Source: Candidatus Fermentibacterota bacterium (GTDB lineage Bacteria; Fermentibacterota; Fermentibacteria; Fermentibacterales; JCC-6). From it: a DNA stretch of 33,308 nt. The DNA is taken from NCBI GenBank assembly GCA_014728175.1, contig WJMA01000030.1:1-33308 (forward strand). Direction: 5' to 3'. The first letter of the stretch is position 1, and every line of letters begins with the position of its first letter. The notes beneath the pieces are model-generated. The model worked only from the letters and a program-made list of their open reading frames with translations. It did no database searches and was not told where the DNA came from. A program made the position numbers and the translations under genes. This document shows positions 24,841 to 32,887 of the stretch, piece by piece.

Positions 24841-25982
24841 GCTCCTACGACGTGGTGGTCATCGGTGCGGGGAGCGTGGGAACGCCTTTGTCCATGGAGC
24901 TGGCGGAGCGGGGCCTAAGGGTCCTGTGCCTGGACCGGGAGGCATCGGCGGGGCGGGGAAACAACCGCTGCGCCATAGGGGGGATAAGGGCTACCCACAG
25001 CGAGCCGGCCAAGGTATCGCTGTGCCTGAGGTCCCTGGAGGTCTTCGGGAGCTGGGAGGAAACCTACGGGGACGATATAGGCTGGAGGGAGGGCGGCTAC
25101 TGCTACGTCGCCTACGATGACCGGACCAGGTCCCTTCTGCGGGGCATAGTCAGCGACCAGCGCAAGGCGGGCCTGTCCATAACCTGGAACGACCCCTCGG
25201 TAATACTGGAGCTGGTACCGGGCATCAGGGAGGAGGGGTTGCTGGGAGGTACGTACTCCCCCCACGACGGCAGCGCGAATCCCATGCAGGCCTGCTACGC
25301 CTTCCACCGCAGAGCGGCGAACCTGGGAGCGGAGTTCGGCTTTGGGGAGACCGTCCTGGGTTTGGAAGCCGGCGAAAGCCGGGCCATGGTCCGTACCGAC
25401 CGGGGCGAGTACGAATGCGGAAGCGTAGTCAACTGCGCCGGCTCGCATGCCCGGGACCTGGGCAGTATGGTGGGAGTCGATTTGCCGGTGAATCCGGACA
25501 GTCACGAGGCGGGAATCACCGAGCCGGTCGAGATATTCTTCGGTCCCATGGTGGTGGACATACGCAAAGGGCCCGGGTCGGCGAACTACTACTTCTACCA
25601 GCATGCCACCGGGCAGGTGGTCTTCTGTATAACTCCCGATCCGGTTATTCCCGGAACGGACGACAGGGAGACGTCCGAGTTCTTACCCATGGTCAGCCGC
25701 AGGATGGTGGATCTCTATCCCCGCCTGGGCAATCTCAAGGTCAGGAGAACCTGGCGGGGATGCTACCCCCAGACGCCCGACGGCTCGCCCATACTGGGTC
25801 GGTGCGGCTCGGAGAGCCATTACGTGGCCGTCGGAATGTGCGGCCAGGGTTTCATGCTGGGTCCCGGCGTGGCCTCGTTGATGGCCAGGCTGATTACGGG
25901 GGAGTCCACATCGGATGACGCCGCGGTACTCCGGGAGCTGGGCCCGGACAGGGACTTCGGCTCGGAGGAAGCTCTCAAATAG
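24837..25982 (+). CDS. FAD-dependent amine/imino-acid dehydrogenase beta subunit (DAO family)
   Basis: A D-amino-acid-oxidase/GlpD-type flavoprotein of 381 residues, forming the substrate-oxidising half of the complex with 22756-24840. It shows the FAD motif VVVIGAGSVGTPLSMELA, the acidic ribose contact in LCLDRE, and NRCAIGGIRATHSEPAK, typical of sarcosine oxidase beta and HcnC. A C-terminal GRCGSESHYVAVGMCGQGFMLGPG (in parts) closes the FAD site. The GTG start sits within the stop of the alpha gene, implying translational coupling. Candidate substrates are proline, hydroxyproline, sarcosine or glycine; choosing between them needs a phylogeny. Confidence 0.86.
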   Translation: MSSYDVVVIGAGSVGTPLSMELAERGLRVLCLDREASAGRGNNRCAIGGIRATHSEPAKVSLCLRSLEVFGSWEETYGDDIGWREGGYCYVAYDDRTRSLLRGIVSDQRKAGLSITWNDPSVILELVPGIREEGLLGGTYSPHDGSANPMQACYAFHRRAANLGAEFGFGETVLGLEAGESRAMVRTDRGEYECGSVVNCAGSHARDLGSMVGVDLPVNPDSHEAGITEPVEIFFGPMVVDIRKGPGSANYYFYQHATGQVVFCITPDPVIPGTDDRETSEFLPMVSRRMVDLYPRLGNLKVRRTWRGCYPQTPDGSPILGRCGSESHYVAVGMCGQGFMLGPGVASLMARLITGESTSDDAAVLRELGPDRDFGSEEALK

Positions 25983-26120
25983 CCTCCCGTACGATCCGCC
26001 CTCAACCCCGGTGGATGGACAGACGTCTTCGAACCATGCATATCAAATCCGGTTATGGAATTCCCCGCCGCGTGCTTCTGGGGAAAGGATTATGGTTTTG
26101 GTCCGACGGGAGGATCTGCA

Positions 26121-27821
26121 ATGAGGCTGCTCGTTCTGACGGTTGCCGTGTTGACCACCGCTGCCTGGGCGGTGGATGTCGAAGGCGGAAGGGGAGAGCC
26201 ACTCCCCATAGGTTTCACCGAGGAGGAGCTCACCCGGCTGGACGAGATAGGGCTGGGCTCGCCGGAGCCCACCTCGCCTCCTCCCGACGGCACCCGCAAT
26301 CCCGGGGAGTTCGAGGCGGCCACCGGTGTTTTCATCGTCTACGACCCCTCCTCCTGGAGCTTCGGCGTACCCGACCAGCTGATGGTAGATCTGTCCAACG
26401 ACGACGAGCTGTGGGTAATCTGCGAGTCCGGCTCCCAGTCCTCGGCGGAGAGCGATCTGATTGCCGCGGGCGTCAACATGTCCAACGTAAGCTACCTCAA
26501 CGCTCCTCTGGACTCTTGGTGGATAAGGGATTACGGCCCGTGGTTCGTGCATTTGGAGGACGGCACCCAGGCCATCTTCAACTACGATTACAACCGTCCC
26601 CGCCCCAACGACAACGATATCCCTGTGGTCGTGGGTTCCGAATGGGGCCTGGACGTTTACACCTCCGAGGTGGTCCATACCGGAGGCAACTACATGTCCG
26701 GCGGTTTGGAGCAGGCCATGTCCACCGAGCTGGTCTACGACGAGAACGGAGGCAACCAGGACTGGGTGGACACCCAGATGGAGCTGTATCTGGGCATAGA
26801 TGACTACGTGACCATGGAGGATCCGCAGAGCAGCTACATAGATCACATCGACTGCTGGGGCAAGATCCTCAGCCCCACCAGGGTAATGGTCCTGGAGGTT
26901 CCTCCCAGTCATCCCGATTACTCGGGCCTGGAGTCGGTGGCGGACATGCTGGCCAACACCCAGAATCCCTACGGGACTTACTGGGACGTGTACAGGGTTT
27001 ACTCCAGCGGTACCGAAGGGTACTCCAACAGCCTTATAACCAACGACAACGTGTACATGCCCACCTGGAACACTTCCAACGATTCGCCGGCGATAATCGC
27101 CTACGAGGAGGCCCTTCCCGGCTACACGGTCCGGGGCTACTACTTCAGCGACTTCAGCAATACCGATGCCCTGCACTGCAGAACCAGGAACGTCATAGAC
27201 AGGTACATGCTCTGGATAAACCATTTGCCGGTGGACTCGCTCCAGTTGCCCGACTCACCGGTGGGGATCGACGCTCTGATACGGTGTCATCCCGATCACA
27301 GCCTGACCTCTACCACGGTGTACTATCGCGTCGGCACCAGCGGATCCTTCACCTCCCTTTCCATGGCCTCCACGGGAGCCGACAGCTTTCATGCCGACAT
27401 ACCCGGCCAGTCTCAGGGCAGCCTGATTCAGTACTACGTGGCGGCGTCGGACAACTCGGGACGGAACGAGAGACACCCCAGATTCGCGCCTGATACGTGG
27501 TGCCACGAGTACCAGGTGGAGCAGACCGGCAGCCACGAAGGACGGGAGGCCGTACCGGGAATCCGGATGGCCGACCCGGCGCCCAATCCCTTCGGCGACG
27601 TTACCAACCTAAGCGTCTCCCTGGCCTCCGGCTGCGACATGGAGCTGGCGGTCTACGATCTGTCGGGCAGGAAGATAGACGTCATCTACAGCGGGCACTC
27701 AGGCGCGGGGGCGCACGTCGTAAGCTGGAGCCCCTCCGCGGAGGTGCCCAACGGGGTCTACATGGTGAGGTTGAGCAGCGCGGACGGCGTGCTTACCAGA
27801 AGGGTAACCCTGATTCGCTGA
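26121..27821 (+). CDS. Secreted Porphyromonas-type peptidylarginine deiminase with Ig-like and sorting domains
   Basis: A 566-residue exported enzyme converting peptidyl-arginine to citrulline. The signal peptide MRLLVLTVAVLTTAAWAVD is followed by a short propeptide and the PAD_porph catalytic domain (about 70-365). It contains WWIRDYGPW (Asp137), YNRPRP (Arg159, Arg161), HTGGN (186-190), DHIDCW (His242, Asp244), Asn303 and ALHCRT (Cys353). Spacings match P. gingivalis PPAD (Asp130, Arg152/154, His236, Asp238, Asn297, Cys351, recalled from published structures). An Ig-like domain (about 375-475) and a FlgD/T9SS-type C-terminal domain (about 490-566, YDLSGRKID, ending VTLIR) complete the PPAD layout. 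ATG 26121 has GGGAGG seven bases upstream. An agmatine deiminase is unlikely, given the signal peptide and the added domains. Confidence 0.88.
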   Translation: MRLLVLTVAVLTTAAWAVDVEGGRGEPLPIGFTEEELTRLDEIGLGSPEPTSPPPDGTRNPGEFEAATGVFIVYDPSSWSFGVPDQLMVDLSNDDELWVICESGSQSSAESDLIAAGVNMSNVSYLNAPLDSWWIRDYGPWFVHLEDGTQAIFNYDYNRPRPNDNDIPVVVGSEWGLDVYTSEVVHTGGNYMSGGLEQAMSTELVYDENGGNQDWVDTQMELYLGIDDYVTMEDPQSSYIDHIDCWGKILSPTRVMVLEVPPSHPDYSGLESVADMLANTQNPYGTYWDVYRVYSSGTEGYSNSLITNDNVYMPTWNTSNDSPAIIAYEEALPGYTVRGYYFSDFSNTDALHCRTRNVIDRYMLWINHLPVDSLQLPDSPVGIDALIRCHPDHSLTSTTVYYRVGTSGSFTSLSMASTGADSFHADIPGQSQGSLIQYYVAASDNSGRNERHPRFAPDTWCHEYQVEQTGSHEGREAVPGIRMADPAPNPFGDVTNLSVSLASGCDMELAVYDLSGRKIDVIYSGHSGAGAHVVSWSPSAEVPNGVYMVRLSSADGVLTRRVTLIR

Positions 27822-27827
27822 GCGGGG

Positions 27828-28916
27828 TCAGACCTTGGCCAGATCGTAACTCCGACTGCCCAGGCCTATTCTCTCCGCCACGGACAGCTGGACCGTGCCG
27901 TCGGTGTCGGGCCACCGAATCCTGAACTTGTCCACGCCGGGGCCGGCTTCTTCTCCCAGGCCCGAGTCGGGAAGCGCCGGAGCGGCAGTTACCAGATCCA
28001 GGGAGGCCTGGTCGACGGCCACCGGATCGGCGGAGACCAGTATCCCTTGATCGGCCACCAGCGGACGTTCCTCCCCGGCCATGCAGTCGCAGTTGGGGGT
28101 TACTCTCGCCACCAGGTTCACGTACAGAACGGTTCGGCAGAGAACGGTCGCCGCCAGGGCGTACTCGGCCAGCCTTCGGTTAAAGGTACCGGAAGCCTGG
28201 TTCCAGCTCACCGAGAGGGCCCCGGTGGGGCAGCGCTGAAGGCATTCGCCACATCCTATGCAGGTTTCCGCGTCCAGGATGGCATGATCATCTACCTCGA
28301 TGGCCCCCACCGGGCAGTGGGTGGCGCATGCGCCGCAGGCTATGCACTTGTCCTCCCGAACCGTGGGCAGGACGTTGGAATGCATGAAGAGCTTCCCCCC
28401 CCGGGAGGCGCAACCCATGCCCAGGTTCTTTATCGCTCCCCCGAAACCGGCCAGCGCATGGCCCTTGAAATGGCTTACCACGATCATCCAGTCCACGTCG
28501 CCGAATCCCCTGGCCATCCGGGCTACCCGGGTGGAGCAGGACTCGGGCAGGGACACCTCGGTCTCATCGGTCCCCCTCAAGCCGTCCATCACCAGAAGGG
28601 GTGGAGTCTCGGGGGGGACGAAACCGTGCTCACGGGACAGCCGGACGTACTCCGGGGCGGTCATCCTGCTGCCTCGATAAAGGACGGTGGTGTCCATGAG
28701 GAAGGTCCTGCCCTCCGGAAGCTCCAGCGCTTTCAGCACATCCGAAAGCTCCGACGGGGTCAGGTGTGATCGGTTATCCTTCTCCCCCGGATGAATCTTC
28801 AACCCGATCAGATCCCTTTCCCGAAAGACCAGCTCGGATTTGAAGGGAGCCAGTAGATCGTCCATCCGGGCATCGCTCTCCCGGCCGTCCATCGGTAGAA
28901 ACCGTACCTCGCTCAT
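27828..28916 (-). CDS. DUF362 domain iron-sulfur protein
   Basis: 362 residues. An N-terminal DUF362 region contains VSHFKGHALAGFGGAIKNLGMGC (in parts, near residues 150-172), the family's most conserved stretch. Two [4Fe-4S] motifs follow, CIACGACATHCP and CIGCGECLQRCP (about 195-240). The C-terminal part carries DQGILVSADPVAVDQASLDLV, also typical. There is no signal peptide, so it is cytoplasmic. DUF362 ferredoxins are widespread in anaerobes, and their reaction is not settled. ATG 28916 has AAGGTGAG upstream. Its transcript converges on the deiminase gene with a six-base gap, and it shares a symmetric promoter region with alr. Confidence 0.88.
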   Translation of the reverse strand: MSEVRFLPMDGRESDARMDDLLAPFKSELVFRERDLIGLKIHPGEKDNRSHLTPSELSDVLKALELPEGRTFLMDTTVLYRGSRMTAPEYVRLSREHGFVPPETPPLLVMDGLRGTDETEVSLPESCSTRVARMARGFGDVDWMIVVSHFKGHALAGFGGAIKNLGMGCASRGGKLFMHSNVLPTVREDKCIACGACATHCPVGAIEVDDHAILDAETCIGCGECLQRCPTGALSVSWNQASGTFNRRLAEYALAATVLCRTVLYVNLVARVTPNCDCMAGEERPLVADQGILVSADPVAVDQASLDLVTAAPALPDSGLGEEAGPGVDKFRIRWPDTDGTVQLSVAERIGLGSRSYDLAKV

Positions 28917-28942
28917 CTCTCACCTTCCGGTTGGAGACAGAA

Positions 28943-28994
28943 AGCATAGAGGCTTTCCGGCTCGGTTGCAAAGCCCCCATGCCGAAAGTATGCT
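28943..28994. promoter_or_regulatory. Symmetric divergent promoters sharing one -35 hexamer
   Basis: The palindromic hexamer TTGCAA (28966-28971) is centred between two identical outward-facing -10 elements. TATGCT on the plus strand is at 28989-28994, and TATGCT on the minus strand reads as AGCATA at 28943-28948. Both spacers are exactly 17 bases. The minus promoter leaves a ~20-base leader with an SD before the DUF362 gene. The plus promoter would start transcription at or next to the alr ATG (29001). Confidence 0.5.
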
Positions 28995-29000
28995 TGTAAC

Positions 29001-30161
29001 ATGAGCAGCCTCGTATGGGTGGAGCTTGACAGCGACGCGGCGGAGAGCAACCTGACCGAGCTCAGAAGTTGCACGCCTACCGACCCTCTCTTCTGTGCCG
29101 TGGTAAAGAGCAACGCATACGGGCACGGCGTGAGGGAGATGGCCGGTCTGCTGGGAAGCGCAGACTGGTTCGCCGTAAACTCCCTGGACGAGGGCCTGGA
29201 GTTGCGCGGTTTCGGCGTGTCCAAACCCATTCTATTGCTGGGCCACGTGCCACTGAACAGGTTGGCCGAAGCCGTCGAGGCGGACCTCAGGCTCACCCTA
29301 TACAACGATGAATCCCTGGACGTACTCTCCAGGCTCTCCGGTTCGGACCGGAAAGCCATGGTCCATATCAAGGTGGAGACCGGGACCTGGCGGCAGGGCA
29401 TATTGCCCGAGCAGGCCGTGGATTTCGCCCTAAAGGCGATGTCCATTCCCAAAGTGGAGCTGGAGGGAGTCTCCACCCATTTCGCGAACATCGAGGACAC
29501 TTTGAACCACGATTACGCCCAGAGACAGCTCGCCGAGTTCCAGAGGGCCCTGGAACTGCTGGCCGAGGCCGGCGTGAACCCGCCTTTGAAGCACACCGCC
29601 TGCACCGCGGCCTCGATTTTGTTTCCCGACACGCATTTCTCCATGCTTCGCGCTGGTATCGGCTTGTACGGGCTTTGGCCATCCCGCGAGACCTATCTCT
29701 CCGCGCTCACCAGCGGCAGGCCCGTACCGGATCTTCGGCCCGTGATGACCTGGAAGACCAGGATTGCCCAGATCAAGGAGGTTCCGGAGGGGAGCTTCGT
29801 AGGGTACGGCTGCACCCACAGGACCACCAGGCCTACCCGGATAGGCGTTCTTCCCGTAGGCTACGCCGATGGTTACCGGAGAGCCCTGGGCAACAGGGCA
29901 CACGTGTTGATAGCCGGCAGGAGGGCTCCCGTGCTGGGCAGGGTGTGCATGAACCTGGTGATGGTGGATATCACCGACGTTCCGGATGTCCAACTGGAGG
30001 ACGAGGTGGTTCTTCTGGGCGGCAGCGGCTCGGAGGAGGTTACCGCGGAGATGCTGGCCGAGTGGGCGGGAACCATAAATTACGAGGTGGTAACCGCTGT
30101 CAGCCCGTTTTTGTCCAGGAGGGTAGTCAACAGTGCCCGAGCCCATCAGCCGGAGAGGTGA
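29001..30161 (+). CDS. alr: Alanine racemase
   Basis: A PLP enzyme interconverting L- and D-alanine for peptidoglycan. The PLP lysine is Lys36 in VVKSNAYGHG, and the catalytic tyrosine of the opposite face is Tyr269 in VGYGCTHRT. Other family segments are GVSTHFANIEDT, MLRAGIGLYGLWPS, PVGYADGYRRALGN and GRVCMNLVMVDITDV. The 386 residues are standard. ATG 29001 has no good SD, and the predicted promoter places the start point at the ATG, so a leaderless message is possible. It is the first gene of a five-gene operon. It is the only clear D-alanine supply gene in the window. Confidence 0.95.
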   Translation: MSSLVWVELDSDAAESNLTELRSCTPTDPLFCAVVKSNAYGHGVREMAGLLGSADWFAVNSLDEGLELRGFGVSKPILLLGHVPLNRLAEAVEADLRLTLYNDESLDVLSRLSGSDRKAMVHIKVETGTWRQGILPEQAVDFALKAMSIPKVELEGVSTHFANIEDTLNHDYAQRQLAEFQRALELLAEAGVNPPLKHTACTAASILFPDTHFSMLRAGIGLYGLWPSRETYLSALTSGRPVPDLRPVMTWKTRIAQIKEVPEGSFVGYGCTHRTTRPTRIGVLPVGYADGYRRALGNRAHVLIAGRRAPVLGRVCMNLVMVDITDVPDVQLEDEVVLLGGSGSEEVTAEMLAEWAGTINYEVVTAVSPFLSRRVVNSARAHQPER

Positions 30162-30164
30162 GGT

Positions 30165-30929
30165 TTGTTTCTGGAGATATTGGGCGCGGACGGCTCCAAG
30201 CAGGCCGGAAGCCATCTGGTTACCATGAGACTGGGATCTTCGGTACTGATAGACGCCGGCTCGGCCTCCAGCCTGACCAACACCGAGCAGCTGAGAACGG
30301 AGATGGTTCTGTTGACGCACGCCCATCTGGATCACGTTCTCGAGCTGGGGTTCATAGTGGACGCCACTGCCAGCCAGAGGGACCAGCCGCTGGTGGTCAA
30401 GGGAAGCAAGGCGGCGCTGGCGATCGTTATGGATCATTACATGAACGATCTCATCTGGCCCGATTTCACGAACATCTCCACCACCCACGGTCCGACCCTG
30501 GTGTACGAGGAGCTGGAAGAGCAGGAATGGATCGAGCTTCCCGGGGGCATTCACGCCCTGCCGGTGGCCGTGAACCACGGAGCGGGAGCCAGGGGCTTTT
30601 TGTTCAGATCGGATTCGTCCTGCATCGTCTACACCGGTGATACCGGTCCCACCAACAGTATCTGGGGGAGGGCCGCGGAGATGGATGACCTGAAAATGGT
30701 CATCGCGGAAACCTCTTTTCCGGACAGGCTGACCGACATCGCCGTGGCCAGCGACCACCTTACTCCCGAGCTGCTGGAGGGGGAGATGAAGAAGCTGGGC
30801 AGGCCCGACGTTCCCATATACGTGTTCCATCTCAAGCCGTGGTTCAGGCATGAGATCGAGAGGGACCTCAGAAGACGGTTCCAGGATCGCGCGGTTCTCC
30901 TGATGAGGGGAGACCGGTTCACCTTCTAA
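30165..30929 (+). CDS. Class II 3',5'-cyclic-nucleotide phosphodiesterase (metallo-beta-lactamase fold)
   Basis: 254 residues with the MBL metal motif THAHLDH (His52, His54, Asp56, His57). Two further features are specific to class II cyclic-nucleotide phosphodiesterases (yeast PDE1, Vibrio CpdP): VNHGAGARGFLF followed by YTGDTGPT, and AETSFPDRLTDIAVASDHLTP with the closing VFHLKPWFRHEIERDL (the last two given in parts). It would hydrolyse cAMP and/or cGMP. The start is TTG 30165, three bases after the alr stop, with GGAGAGG upstream. It pairs logically with the stand-alone cNMP-binding protein at 3507-4001. Confidence 0.85.
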   Translation: MFLEILGADGSKQAGSHLVTMRLGSSVLIDAGSASSLTNTEQLRTEMVLLTHAHLDHVLELGFIVDATASQRDQPLVVKGSKAALAIVMDHYMNDLIWPDFTNISTTHGPTLVYEELEEQEWIELPGGIHALPVAVNHGAGARGFLFRSDSSCIVYTGDTGPTNSIWGRAAEMDDLKMVIAETSFPDRLTDIAVASDHLTPELLEGEMKKLGRPDVPIYVFHLKPWFRHEIERDLRRRFQDRAVLLMRGDRFTF

Positions 30930-30953
30930 AGCCTCTTCGACCGGGGAGGACGT

Positions 30954-32111
30954 ATGTATCGATGCGCCCTGGATGGGCTTGAGCCGGGCGATCTGCCCGG
31001 TCGCAGAGTGGGCCTTCTTACCCATTACGCGGCAGTTACGTCCGGCCTGGAGCCGGCAGCCTCCGTCCTGCACCGCCTGGGGCTGCTGGCCTGTATATTC
31101 GGTCCCCAGCACGGTTACTGGGGCGAAACGCAGGACAACATGGTGGAATGGGAAGGATACGTTCATCCCGCGTACGACGTTCCGGTGCATAGCCTCTACG
31201 GCAGGAACCGAGCTCCCCGCCCCTCCACCCTGTCCGGGCTGGACTGCCTGGCGATAGATCTGCAGGACGTGGGAGCCAGATACTACACCTACGTGTACGC
31301 CATGGCTCTCTCGATGCGCGCCGCCGATCGGGCGGGATTGCCCGTAGTAGTGCTGGACCGGGCGAACCCGCTGGGGTTGACTGTGCTGGAAGGTGGGTTG
31401 CTGAACCCGGAGTTCGAATCGTACGTGGGTATGTATCCCCTTCCTATCCGTCACGGCCTGAGCGTGGGAGAGATGGCCCTTTACTTCGCCAGGCATGACC
31501 ACCTGGAGACTCCCACCGTTCTCAGGGCCGAGGATCCTCCGCTTTCCTACGACGACCGGTTGCGCCCCTGGGTGATGCCCTCCCCCAACATGCCCGCCCT
31601 CCGGACCACCCTGGTTTACCCCGGAGCCTGCCTTCTGGAGGCGACCAACATCTCGGAAGGCAGGGGAACGACCAGGCCGTTCGAGATCTTCGGCGCTCCG
31701 TGGCTGGACGGGATGGCGATGGCGTCCGACCTCCAGGGAACCGCGGCACTGCGGGGAGCCGTGCTCAGACCCCACCGGTTCATACCCACGTTCGGCAAGT
31801 ACGAGGGCCGGTTGTGCAGCGGGGCGCAGATCCACGTGACCGATCCTTCGTCCTTCCGGTCGGTCCGGGCCGTGAGCATGGTTCTCTCCTGGTGCTTCGC
31901 CCATTGCCCGGAGGCGGCCTGGAGGAAGCCTCCCTACGAGTACGAGGAGAAGAAGACGCCGATGGACGTGCTCGCCGGGGGAAGCTCGCTGCGTAAGGCC
32001 GTGGAATCGGGTGATGCAGAGAGCCTGACGGAGCTGACCGCCCCGCCCCTGGAAAGGTACCGGGAGGACGTCGAGGGATGTCTGCTCTACGAGAGGACCT
32101 TTAAGGAATGA
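30954..32111 (+). CDS. DUF1343/NamZ-family exo-beta-N-acetylmuramidase-like protein
   Basis: 385 residues with the full set of DUF1343 (YbbC) signatures: FGPQHGYWGETQDNM near residue 50, DLQDVGARYYTYVYAM near 102, and GACLLEATNISEGRGTTRP with FEIFGAPWLD near 225-250. Bacillus NamZ of this family removes MurNAc from the non-reducing end of peptidoglycan fragments. There is no signal peptide, so it would act on imported fragments in the cytoplasm. ATG 30954 follows GGGGAGG. Its stop overlaps the next gene (ATGA). Its place beside alr suggests wall turnover or recycling. Confidence 0.88.
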   Translation: MYRCALDGLEPGDLPGRRVGLLTHYAAVTSGLEPAASVLHRLGLLACIFGPQHGYWGETQDNMVEWEGYVHPAYDVPVHSLYGRNRAPRPSTLSGLDCLAIDLQDVGARYYTYVYAMALSMRAADRAGLPVVVLDRANPLGLTVLEGGLLNPEFESYVGMYPLPIRHGLSVGEMALYFARHDHLETPTVLRAEDPPLSYDDRLRPWVMPSPNMPALRTTLVYPGACLLEATNISEGRGTTRPFEIFGAPWLDGMAMASDLQGTAALRGAVLRPHRFIPTFGKYEGRLCSGAQIHVTDPSSFRSVRAVSMVLSWCFAHCPEAAWRKPPYEYEEKKTPMDVLAGGSSLRKAVESGDAESLTELTAPPLERYREDVEGCLLYERTFKE

Positions 32112-32887
32112 GAATAGGCCTGCTCAGCGGTATACACGGAAACCTCCCCGCCCTGGAGGCCTGCTGGTCGGAGTTGAGGAGCGCCGGAGCCGACGTTGTG
32201 ATCAGCCTGGGCAACCTGGTCCAGTACGGCCCCTTCCCCTCGGAGGTCCTGGAGTTCGTAAGGGAGAACTCCATCGATTCGGTGCAGGGCAACTGCGACC
32301 GGGCCGTCGCCAGGAGCAGGGATCACGACGGCAGCAGCTACCAGAACGTTCACTGGGAAAGCCTGGGCATGGAGGCCCTTAGATGGACCTCTTCGCAGCT
32401 GGGAGATGATGACCGGAGATTCTTGCGCAGGTTGCCGGACGAGCTCCGCTACGAGGTAGGTGGAACCCGCGTTCTCTGCGTGCACGGGCTGCCCGGCAGG
32501 ATAACCGAAGAAATCCACGGCCAGTTGCCGGGCGAGATCTACGACCTGCTGCTGCGCAGGAACGATTGCCACGTTCTGCTGACCGGGCACGGCAACCGGA
32601 TTCTGCTCGCCCAGCGCAGCACCGGCTGGATAGTCTCCCCGGGAAGCGTGGGCGGGGGAACGTTGCCCCAGGCGGCCTCCATGGCGGTACTCTCCCTGGA
32701 AGAGCGCCACCGCAGGTCCGTCAGCTGGTTCAGGGTGGAGTACGATTTTCAGAGATACGAGAGAGCTTATACCGAGGCAAACCTACCGGAGATATTCCTG
32801 CGTTGCATCAAGTTGGGACGGGATCCCGAGGGTCGTTGGCACGCAACCGAGCCGGTATGGAGGGAGAGATGGGCAAAACGATCGTAG
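32108..32887 (+). CDS. Degenerate calcineurin-like metallophosphoesterase (probable pseudo-enzyme)
   Basis: 259 residues with the fold-level pattern of the YfcE/DR1281-like phosphoesterases, but the metal ligands are replaced. The usual SDIHGN reads SGIHGN (Gly8 for Asp). GDLVxYGP reads GNLVQYGP (Asn36 for Asp). GNHD reads GNCD (Cys63 for His). GHTH reads GHGN. His10, Asn62 and the VHGLPG histidine remain. Two-metal catalysis therefore seems impossible, so a binding or regulatory role is more likely. The frame is intact and overlaps both neighbours (ATGA with namZ, 19 bases with the next gene), so it is maintained, not decaying. Ligand unknown. Confidence 0.8.
   Translation: MRIGLLSGIHGNLPALEACWSELRSAGADVVISLGNLVQYGPFPSEVLEFVRENSIDSVQGNCDRAVARSRDHDGSSYQNVHWESLGMEALRWTSSQLGDDDRRFLRRLPDELRYEVGGTRVLCVHGLPGRITEEIHGQLPGEIYDLLLRRNDCHVLLTGHGNRILLAQRSTGWIVSPGSVGGGTLPQAASMAVLSLEERHRRSVSWFRVEYDFQRYERAYTEANLPEIFLRCIKLGRDPEGRWHATEPVWRERWAKRS

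Noticed and set aside
29430-31904. 824-codon minus-strand frame across alr, the phosphodiesterase and namZ
   Set aside because: It spans three well-supported plus-strand genes and their boundaries and has no motifs.
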